Origin: Apostichopus japonicus
Lineage: Eukaryota; Echinodermata; Holothuroidea; Aspidochirotida; Stichopodidae
Length of the DNA stretch: 64,000 bases
Assembly: GCF_037975245.1 (NCBI RefSeq)
Contig: NC_092583.1
Span: 17,630,764-17,694,763 of the forward strand
Reading direction: 5' to 3'
Of this stretch, positions 54,420-64,000 are shown in pieces (positions within the stretch are counted from its first letter, which is position 1; every line of letters starts with the position of its first letter). The notes below the pieces were generated by a model. It made no database searches. It saw only the letters and a list, made by a program, of their open reading frames with translations, and had not been told where the DNA came from. The position numbers were made by a program, and so were the translations under genes.

Positions 54420-54428
54420 GGCTGACGA

Positions 54429-57400
54429 GCACTCTGAACTTCCTGTCCAATTTCTCTCTACTTTTATCGAACGTGAAATTGGTCTTTCGTGCTCAGTTAC
54501 TCATGCGTATCCCTATGTTGTAATTAAATCGATCACGGAGGGAGTTTCATTCAAGATTCCGTCCGGAGATTAAAATCACTGTGATGCTATGGAAGGAGGA
54601 AATTGAGTTAATGTATTAGTGTCTGTATGTTTGTCTGTTGGTTTGTTCAAGAGCCACTATTTAATGTTCTTATCGTCATGTGACTGATCCAAGTCGACGT
54701 TTGCAGAACGATAGTATTCCGATGGTTTCCAATCCAAGCCCGGCGAGTTCTTCCACTTACTATTACGCAATATGTTCCATTCGGAGTGACGTCATTCGTC
54801 AGACTAACTTATCACCTTTAAGATTAAGTTACATCGTGAATGCATTCGTGACTGCATTTAGTATAGGAAATGATCCAGGTTTCGTGTCGTTAACCTATCG
54901 GTATACGTTGTGTCTTTTAAAATCAGCAACTTTGTTAACAAATCTGAAATGACCGTTTGGTCATCATATAATACCGAAGTATGACAAAAAATGTGTCAGG
55001 CGATCTCAAACTGGTCACCGGCAAACATATACTTGTGGGCCTTTTGTTGCGTACGTCACTCATTCTTGGAGATTGTCGGACACTTTTTATCTTCTTCTGC
55101 GATGTTTGCTCTCCTTTTTGCTTTCAATTGTAATTGTTTTTTCACTAAGTCAAGTATTGTACATATCATATAGGGTCAACCTCTCATTAATAAAAAGTCA
55201 GAAAATTAATTGTAAAAGTCCCCATGGTGTTGAAGAAAGTACCAGAGAGCACTTCCATTCATTATGAAAGCTGGATACGGTTCTGATTGTATTTAATAAA
55301 GCTCTCCAAAAGTTCTGCATCCATATAACCGCATTCTCATGGTCTCTACTTCTACGGAGGAAGCGAAAGTTAAAAGAAATCCAGAGAAACAAAATCGAAT
55401 CTATTCTTCAAACAAATTAATGTGGTAGGTTGATTTGTTTCCGTGACGTAAAAACTCTAGGAGAAGGCAAGTACAAGGGATTAGCCTGCGGGCATTCAAA
55501 AGAAACACACAACAGAGACATAAAAACGTGCCATTGTACTGCAAACAATGGTGTCGCGCCCTCACTGATTCATATTACCTGCGCTTAGTCCCATCCCTAT
55601 GACTGGCATCACGATTAGGCCCATTCACTCAGAGTTATTGACGCGTTTTATGTCGCTCACAGGAATGTCTTAGTTCAAGAGATGATGATATATGTAAGAT
55701 AACGTTAGCTTTGGTTTTATGTGTGTCCCTGTAATCGTTTGCAGTAAACAACGGATTGTATCCACGACAGAATTATACTCCACTTTATATTCTACGCTAT
55801 CCTGTCTGGAACTTGGCAATTCTGTTTTTTATCTTGATTACCGGGAAAGTTGGTTTGTGAACATTTTTCAGTTTTTATATTTTCTCTGTAGTTTAGGATT
55901 TTCCGCATCAACTCGGCACGGACGAGTCTGACAAATTCGTGAAATTGAACCCATCGTGTTGTAACAAATCTATTTAGCTTGGAGACGTTCTTACTTTCGG
56001 TTATTTGTGAAGACTATTCGACATAACATTACCAGGTCTTGTGCAGCAGTATTTTGTCGAATCGACCATTCCCAGACGTCAAGGGATCAATAGTTAGTAC
56101 TCTTTCGCAAACGCATGTGAGTTCATTGTCAATATTTGGTGAATATATATTGCATAAATTCCGTACACCGCTGCTGTGTAGTTAAATGGTTTCATTAGAG
56201 ATTTTCTGAAATCCAGCCGTTACAACTGTTTCAGTTTATAGCTTTGTTATTGACCATATTTGGATTATTACTCGTGAGGGTAAACTAGAGGAATATCTGA
56301 CAACGGCTGCTGATATTGCCGATGTTGTGTGCAGTGTAGAGTAAGCTGTGTTGGGGCTGCCCTTATTCTCCCTATTAGAGGCATTGGTAAGTTTAATGCT
56401 ACTTTATACAGTTTGGCTTATGATACTAATCATTTTACTATACGGTCTTGCAATATCATGTCAGTGTGCCAAAAGCCTATAAAAAGGTAGGAACTTGAAA
56501 GATAATTACCTATTACACTTATTGGTTTAACCGACTGGACTGCAGTCTAGGCCTTGCTTTAAACTCTTTAAACTACCTTTGATTTAGATGAGAGGGTGAG
56601 GGGGGGGGGGGGTGAGGGGTGAGCAAGTGCTACATTGTAATTGCAATTTTTCTCTCAGACACAGGTAGGCATTAAGTACATAATATTAACTTATTGACTT
56701 AGACATAGGGGCGGATTGGCATACCGCTCTGACGTCATGCTGAGGCGACGAAGACCTCGATTTTCTCTTGGTCGCGAAAAGTGGTACGATTTGGTCCGAG
56801 GAGCTAATTGATCCGGTTATTTCAAGGCCCAGGCGCCGGTAGCAATTTATAACCCAGTTTTCTCCTGCTGATACCTCCCCACCACAACCCCCCCCCCCCC
56901 TCCTTCTCTAACCTCATTACAACTAAGTTACCTAATTTATGTGTTACAATCACAACTGCTATGGACCTTATACGATTTAGGCTTTCTGGTACACACTGTA
57001 AACCTTAGAATCACAAAGAAAGTTATTTACATTACTATACAACCTGTTACCTATATATACCATTGGCATGGCGGAAGATGATTCATTCGGGGGGGGGGGG
57101 GTGGGGAGGGGCGTGTGTCTTCGAGGGGCAGGTGGCAAAGCACAAAGTTAACGCAAACATGTTTCCGATAAAAGGGATCATTTATGCATGCGCTCCGTAC
57201 ACAAATTCCAGTATTTAAATGTTTCTCAACGAAAGAGTTCTCAACCAAAAGGCACTTTATAAATAACAAAAGGGCAATTTGGGATTACAAAAGTGGAAAC
57301 CTGTATTTTTTATTATATTAAAAGGGGGAACTTCTTTATTAGTCGGAGCACTTTTGATGTTTTAACCAAACTGTGGCTACATATAGTTTTCCCTTACTAT

Positions 57401-58467
57401 TAATTTAATACAAGAGCATCAATAGCTTGGCGAGACAACAAAAAAACGGGTTGCTTCGTATAAGTTTTCAATAGTCATCTCATTATTTGAGTCTGCTCAA
57501 ATTTCTAACAGTTTTCAAGAATTGATTAAATGAATTTTCATTTTAAATTAATCTAGATTTTAATCTATAACTGCAATGGAAGCGTATGGCATAACAAACC
57601 ACTGTGGCGGTTAACAGCTTCTTCTATAAACACTTGGCGTACTTTCCTTAGTTTAGAAGAAATATTCGTCGCTTCCAGTGTACCGTATACGTAAGACAAA
57701 TATTGACCGTATAATGTACAACACGGCTCATCATATTTTCCATTCAATTTTACGGATTTATGCATAAAGACGCTGTCACGTTCATTGTATGGCATTTGTT
57801 TATTTCTTAATTCCCTTTTTGTTATCTACTTTTTTGTGACCTCTAAACTGGAAATCCTTGACTATATCCGATTTAGAAATGAGAATTTGAAGGTCCTTCA
57901 CAGCTGTTATTAGATTATGTTACACCGTTTTGATAATTTATTTTTTTATTTATTTTTGTTGTTGTGTTTTGGCGCTTGATTAGATTGATTTCATGAAGAC
58001 AAGGCGTACCAGCGATGGGAATGAGACAAATGAGCTCAAAAAACATACTTTGAGTACCTATAACCTGGGGTGTATGGTTAGTATGCTTACAGCAAGGTGT
58101 AGACTATTTCTGTAAATGAATGTCCTAAATCCGAGAGGGAATGGGGGGGGGTGGGTGGGTGGGGAGGAGGAGGAGGATCGATGAATATATGGTTGTTCCT
58201 GATGATTCCCATTTTGTATAGTGATGACCTTTCAGTTGGATGTGTGACATTGTGGGCTGTTTTGTGATTGAGGAAAGGCAGTACAGCTGTCATGCCCAAG
58301 TGATTTGTATAGCTATTCACATCACGGCAGTCTACAAAAGGAACAAAAAAATCAAAGAAAACAAATCAAAGAATGGCCTTCGTACAGAGATTTCTGGATT
58401 CCTTTGTGCTCTTTCAAGTGTTGTTGATGTGTTATAAAGAGTCATGCACATCTCTAGAGAAATCGAA
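54429..58467. other. intergenic, no gene seen
   Basis: Open frames of 96 codons or fewer without motifs. Poly(G)/poly(C) runs occur near 56600, 56890, 57090 and 58145. Confidence 0.55.
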
Positions 58468-59681
58468 AGTTCCTGGTTTTTTCATGATACACATGCCCGG
58501 GCAGTGTACTTTTCATCTGTGCAGTTAACATTATATGGGCTTTATCCCTTTTTGCTTTTTATAATATATGTAAATGATATTTGTCATGTGTCAGATAATT
58601 GTACTATCATATCATTCGCTGATGATACTAATATTTTTTTCTCTGGCTTAGATCCTGTGGAAATGAGGGCTAGAATTTGTCATGTGCTTGATGAATTTCA
58701 TGCTTGGTTTCAGCTAACAAACTTTCTTTAAATGTAGGTAAGACAAAATATGTTGTTTTCAATGAAGGTAGGAATAGGAATATTCTGTCTGACATACAGA
58801 TGCATGGTAGTAGTCTAAAAAAAAGTGTGTTTTACCACTTTTCTAGGGGTAACTATTGATTCTGGTCTGACATGGCGTCATCACATAAATACAATATCAA
58901 CAAATATTTCTCGTGGCGTTGGGATTCTTTCCAAATTGAAGCACTACTTACCAAAACATATTCTTGGTTCTTTATATTTTACTTTAATTTATCCTCACCT
59001 TACTTATTGCATTACAGTTTGGTCTGGCACGGCTGCTTATAACATTAAGAAAACTTTTTGTACTTCAAAAAAGGGCTATTCGACATATATCTTCTGCCGA
59101 CTATAACGATCATACTAGTAAATTATTTGCCTCACTTAAAGCTACTGAAATTACCGGACCTTGTGAAAGGTCATCTTGCTACATTCGCTTATCGCTCTAT
59201 TAATGGGTATAATCCGCCCACATGTAAAAGTTTATTCACTGTTAATAAGGAAATTCATGACTATAATACAAGACAGGCTGGTCACATACATAGACTTTTT
59301 CCCCATAGTAACCTGGGTAAACAGAGTATACGTTATCGGGCAAACACTTGCTGGAATTATCTACTTAATCATCATGATCATATACAAAATGATTCTCAGT
59401 CACCACGTTCCTTTAAACGTCAATTAAGCGAGGTTTACATAAGTGATTATTGATCCATAATACTTTTTAGAAATCTTAGTTTGTTTATATCGTTAACACT
59501 GATAACTTAATTATTTTCCTTCTTTAGGGAGTGGCTCTACTCGATAAGCCTTTCAGGTTTTTAGATCACTTCCTTTCTCTTTATACTCAATTTCATATCT
59601 GTAAACGTTTGTATGACATACAATGTACCGTATATTGAGAAAAAACAAATAAATGAAATGAAATGAAATGAAAATGAAATC
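58468..59681 (+). mobile_element. degenerate non-LTR retrotransposon (LINE), 5'-truncated
   Basis: Reverse-transcriptase motifs are spread over three frames: LLFIIYVNDI and ISFADDTNIFF (the YADD-type catalytic box, here FADD) at 58540-58640; GKTKYVVFN; FLGVTIDSGLTWRHHINTIS at about 58840; and LYFTLIYPHLTYCITVWSG. A third frame gives the C-terminus (NTRQAGHIHRLFPHSNLGKQ, WNYLLNHHD) ending at TGA 59451-59453. Frameshifts near 58725, 58820 and 59055 show it is inactive. A 3' UTR of 190 bases ends in AATAAATGAAATGAAATG-type repeats. Confidence 0.9.
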
Positions 59682-59688
59682 CTATAGT

Positions 59689-59975
59689 AACTTTACTTTC
59701 ATATGAACTTTGTATCTGATTTAGGGTGCACACATAGGACTTTATCATGTACAGAAAGTCATATTGGACATGTATCTTTACCCTAGTAACTTTGCTTTGA
59801 TATGAACTTTGTATCTTATTAGGGTGCGCACATAGGACTTTCACGCGTACAGTAATTTATAGTGGGCATGTATTTTAACCTTACTAACTTTACTTTCATA
59901 TGAACTTTGTATCTTATTAGGGTTGGCACATAGGACTTTCTCACGTACAGTAAGTTAAAGTGGACATGTATAGTA
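59689..59975. repeat. about 98-bp tandem repeat, 3 copies
   Basis: Units begin AACTTTACTTTCATATGAAC and contain CACATAGGACTTT, at 59689, 59788 and 59886. The array starts 8 bases after the tail of the LINE. Confidence 0.9.
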
Positions 59976-60014
59976 CAGCACCACAAGCACGAGTACTGGT
60001 ATATTATTAGTACT

Positions 60015-60350
60015 GGTATGAGCAGGGAGCTGCTCCTTTGTATGTTGATTACGAATATAGAGTTGGCTTTGGTATGAGCAGGGAGCTGGTCCCAGGTATG
60101 TTGAGTACGGGTAAAGGTATAGGATTGTTCTTGGTATGAGCAGGGTACTGCTCTCTTGTATTTTGAGTAAGAGTACAGGTATAGAATTGATTTGGTATGA
60201 GCAGGGAGCTGCTCCTTTGTATGTTGAGTACGAGTATAGAGTTGGCTTTGGTATGAGCAGGGAGCTGGTCCCAGGTATGTTGACTACGGGTAAAGGTATA
60301 GAATTGTTCTTGGTATGAGCAGGGAATTGCTCTCTTGTGTGTTGAGTACA
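60015..60350. repeat. higher-order minisatellite: A-B-C-A-B-C of 56, 62 and 61 bp
   Basis: Monomers starting GGTATGAGCAGGG begin at 60015, 60071, 60133, 60194, 60250 and 60312. Monomers 1 and 4, 2 and 5, 3 and 6 resemble each other more than their neighbours (GCTGCTCCTTTG, GCTGGTCCCAGG, CTGCTCTCTTG), so the true unit is a 179-base trimer. Confidence 0.93.
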
Positions 60351-60887
60351 ACGCTCGTAGACGTTAAGTACTGTACTTAACCTTGCTCTATATAATCTCT
60401 ATACTACATTTCTAAACTGCTCTAGTACAGTGAGCATGAGTACAAACCATGGGCGAATATAACTACTGGTAACTATGATGGGATACGAGTACAAACTAGG
60501 TCACCTTCGATCCATATATAGGGAATGTTAGACGAGGTCCTCCCAGCTTCTTGGTTGGACGCTGCGGCATAGTGCATGCGATCTCATTCTTACAACTGCA
60601 TTTTGCGTATATAGCCTTTGTATGAACAACATGCAAGGTTCCTTAAAACACCATTTGCTACGGTTCGCAAATGAAATATTAAGGAGATTACCTTAACTTT
60701 GTGGGACACAGATGGACTGGAATAAAAAAGATGAGCCAAATGAGGTTACAACCACAAAGATTCCTTAATTAGGTTGATTGATATCCAGTTCTTGCAAGTA
60801 GTATGTAGATTGGTAAAAATAAAACCATGCAACCTTTATACTCAATTAACGGATTCCAATTACTAAACAATAGACATAACCCCCAAT

Positions 60888-61260
60888 CATGCATCAGTGT
60901 TAATGTGACCGAGATTCTTGTGATTGGCAATGCCCACAATCAGTAGCATGTGCGTTAGCGAACATCAGTGTTACTATATGAACGAGATTCTAGTGATTGA
61001 CAATGCCCACAATCAGTAGTATGTGCGTTAGCGAACATCAGTGTTACTATGTGACTGAGATTCTAGTGATTGACAATGCCCACAATCAGTAGCATGTGCG
61101 TTAGCGAACATCAGTGTTACTATATGAACGAGATTCTAGTGATTGACAATGCCCACAATCAGTAGTATGTGCGTTAACGAACATCAGTGTTACTATGTGA
61201 CCAAGATTCTGGTGATTGATAATGCCCACAATCAGTAGCATGTGCGTTAGCGAACATCAT
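60888..61260. repeat. 73-bp minisatellite, about 5 copies, alternating A/B types
   Basis: Units beginning AACATCAGTGTTACTAT start at 60961, 61034, 61107 and 61180, with partial ones on each side. Two types (TATGAACGAG with one CAGTAGYATG variant, GTGACTGAG with the other) alternate, so the higher-order unit is 146 bases. Confidence 0.93.
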
Positions 61261-62861
61261 GGTTTTAATGCTTCTTGCACCCCTAAGAAAATCGACTTGA
61301 ACAAGCCTTAAAACTAGATTACCAGACGTTTTTTTTTTTTGCATGACTTCCTTAAGAACTTTGTTTATTAACATCGACAGAATTGCTTTTTGCAATTATT
61401 GATGCTGATAGCGCGGACGTGGTTACAATTAGCGACAACTGTTAATTGCCTACATAAAGAACACATCCTCCGTACACTAACCCGGAAATATGGATAGAGC
61501 AACAATTAAGAAGTACTTAAAACTCTTACTTCCCTGATGGAACTATGGACATCATACTTAAGACAAAACGCCCGTCTCATCCAACATCCGTACTTGACTT
61601 TTATGCTTTGAAAGGTTTGAAATAAAACTAAAATGCAAAATATAACCCATTGATCCAACTTCAGTCTTCGTAGCTTGAACAGTTACTGACTTATTAAGCA
61701 CGCCAATTATTCAGTTTATTGGACATTCCTCTGTGTTGTTATGGGTACAACTTAAAAAATAAAAAAAAAACAACTATTTACTGTTTGCTTGATCGAAATT
61801 ATTGTAACCACAGTAACCAGAACAATGTACGTTGTAAATTCAGCAATGATTATTGTATCATGGAATGTTATTCTACATGGTGATCATGTATTATAACATC
61901 TCTCCATTGGAAGCTCACATTGCGTACAGTTGTCACACAACTTTGTACAGGGCTTTACATATGCGTTTATGTAAATGGTGTTTACCTCATTGCAAACATA
62001 ATTCATTTAATCATACAGTATGAATTAATACATTCGGAATGATTTTAATTCGTCTATTGTAAATGATACTCCCCCGTGTTTGTTTAACATGATGTAACTT
62101 CCCAGAAATGTACATGATGTGCCAACATATTATATAATGAGACGTCAAGTTGTCATTAGTTTAAGACTAAAACAAATAAACATAACACCGACCTAATGAG
62201 TTCATATAACTGAATTTATAGCTCAGTGTTTCCGTTGAGATAATTCTGTTAGATATTATAGTCATTTTCTATTAATTTGAAGGCCGTGTCAGGTTTCTGG
62301 CATGCAAGAAATCCAATGAAAACATCTTAATTTAAAGCACAAATACTATAAAAACTCATTAAAAAGTGACATACCGTTTCATTTCGAGAGTTACTTAGAT
62401 TTGTTTATGTAAATAACGTTATTTAAAGAGGTAATATTTGTAACAGTTGTTGATATGCAGAGGACCTTAATGAAGGTTCCAAAATTACATACAATAGTCA
62501 CATACTGACAGTTATTTAGTATCAACACTGCTTTATACTTACGCAATAAAAAAATGCAATAAGATCAATAAATAAGGAAAGTAAGGGATTTCTTCTCCAA
62601 TAAGTTGCAGTGTGACTTCACAGAGCGACAAGATTGTATCGCCTTAGCATGACCTAATTGAACCTCTCCCAAACAGAGCAAGTTAATTGTCATTTTTACA
62701 AAGTCGCTCAGTTGTTCGGGCATTTCTCAAAGCATGATTATAATTGGTCAAACATGAATTTTCATTAATTGATATTAGGATGATACTATTCTTTGCCAAA
62801 AATTCCCAACTTTTGGACCTTTCCCGCACTGCAGATAGCGTACATCTTTCTCGGGTCAGTT
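61261..62861. other. intergenic, no gene seen
   Basis: AT-rich with T11 (61330) and A10 runs. Short open frames only. Confidence 0.55.
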
Positions 62862-62940
62862 ATAGCCCACGGGCCGGTTATGTCCCACGGGCCGGTTATG
62901 CCCACGGGCCGGTCATGGCCCTGGGGCCGGTTCTGGGCCG
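62862..62940. repeat. GC-rich 18-bp tandem repeat
   Basis: CCCACGGGCCGGTTATG units repeat three to four times with drift (last ones GGGGCCGGTTCTGGGCC). It is a GC island in otherwise AT-rich DNA. Confidence 0.85.
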
Positions 62941-63289
62941 TGTCCTAAAACACCTATTCTATTGACTAGCACGTTACTGACCCTTGTTTGATTATGTCAC
63001 AGCCTCATTCTGTGTTTGCAATATATTTACTCGTGCGTCTGCGTGGGTATGTTGCCTGTAGTATAAGCAGACAGTAACATCACTGCTTCCTGAAAGTGTT
63101 ACTTATTTACAGAGATACGTAAGCTTTGTGTGGAGAGGCTAGTGAACTATTAACAAACCTATTACTGAATGATTCAGGTTGGTGCAAACTGCAAACATCA
63201 GGTTCTCATCTTCTGTTCTCGGTTTAAATCTTGACAACCGTTTGTATTCGTAAACCGTACACGTAGAGTTACCTTTAACTGCGCACAAT

Positions 63290-64000
63290 GTACCCACATG
63301 GTATAATAGTATACGTGTAATATCCACATGGTATAATAGTATACTGATATTATCCACATTGTATAATAGTACGTATAATATCCACATGGTATAATAGTAT
63401 ACGTATAATATCCACATGGTATACTAGCACGTATATTATCCACATGGTATAATAGAACGTATAATATCCACATGGTATAATAGTATACGTATAATATCCA
63501 CATGGTATAATGATACGTATAATATCCACATGGTATAACAGTACGTATATTATCCACTTGGTATAATAGTATACGTATAATATCCACATGATATAATAGT
63601 ATACGTATATTATCCACATGGTATAAAAGCATAATATCCACTTGGTATAATAGTATACGTATAATATCCACATGGTATAATGATACGTATAATATCCACA
63701 TGGTATAACAGTACGTATATTATCCACTTGGTATAATATTATACGTATAATATCCACATGGTATAATAGTATACCTATATTATACACATGGTATAATAGA
63801 ACGTATAATATCCACATGGTAGGATAGTATACGTATAATATCCAAATGGTATAATAGTACGTATAATATCCACATGGTATAACAGTACGTATATTATCCA
63901 CTTGGTATAATAGTATACGTATAATATCCACATGGTATAATAGTATACGTATGATATCCTCATGGTATAATAGTACGTATAATATCCGCATGGTATAATA
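63290..64000. repeat. 28-30 bp minisatellite, running off the window end
   Basis: Units TCCACATGGTATAATAGTAT plus ACGTATAATA (30 bases) alternate with 28-base units lacking TA (AGTACGTATAATA), some with CCACTTGG. A larger block (TGATACGTATAATATCCACA then TGGTATAACAGTACG) recurs near 63510 and 63690. Long minus-strand frames here are artefacts. Confidence 0.95.

Noticed and set aside
54680..54952. 90-codon open frame
   Set aside because: No motif or splice support; length is within chance for the region.
63139..63991. Minus-strand open frames up to 213 codons
   Set aside because: They translate the 28/30-bp minisatellite.

Overview
This is eukaryotic genomic DNA from an animal. It is AT-rich and gene-poor, with interrupted genes that have GT-AG introns, fragments of non-LTR retrotransposons, short DNA-transposon relics, many tandem repeats and unusually many poly(G)/poly(C) runs. 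The style (foldback elements, (AATGA)n-tailed LINEs, G-runs) suggests a marine invertebrate, perhaps an echinoderm. The sequence alone does not prove that.

Three protein-coding genes could be assembled exon by exon with consistent reading phases. All lie between about 13.2 and 40.5 kb. (1) An SLX9 (FAM207A) ribosome-biogenesis gene on the minus strand has 5 coding exons from 19478 down to 13279 and encodes 228 residues. (2) A membrane-anchored JmjC/cupin-like gene on the plus strand has 7 coding exons from 21096 to 27752 and encodes 364 residues. It lies head to head with SLX9, and its usual Fe-binding HxD motif reads YxE. (3) A zinc-finger gene on the minus strand has 4 coding exons from 40457 down to 34114 and encodes 948 residues, with an acidic domain, an AT-hook-like basic domain, one isolated C2H2 finger and five C-terminal C2H2 fingers. 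A possible orphan terminal exon lies at 31769-31900 (+).

The rest is non-coding as far as I can see. 1-13 kb is intergenic, with a 48-bp minisatellite (4.16-5.88 kb) and a 17-bp minisatellite (12.1-12.5 kb). 28-31 kb holds short repeats and a palindromic TATACAGTATAC array. 40.6-64 kb holds a 720-bp pyrimidine array, AT microsatellites, a non-autonomous hAT-like element (50078-51209, 8-bp target duplication), a second inverted-repeat element (54014-54419, 9-bp target duplication), a dead LINE (58468-59681) with a related 3' relic at 53195-53310, and a dense block of four different tandem arrays (59.69 kb to the window end).

Most long open frames in the window are artefacts of tandem repeats. 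The most unusual signals are: a 42-bp tandem array that begins at the SLX9 exon-2 splice donor and repeats that donor; a LINE tail 7 bases from a splice donor of the zinc-finger gene; the altered metal site of the JmjC-like protein; and several higher-order minisatellites.
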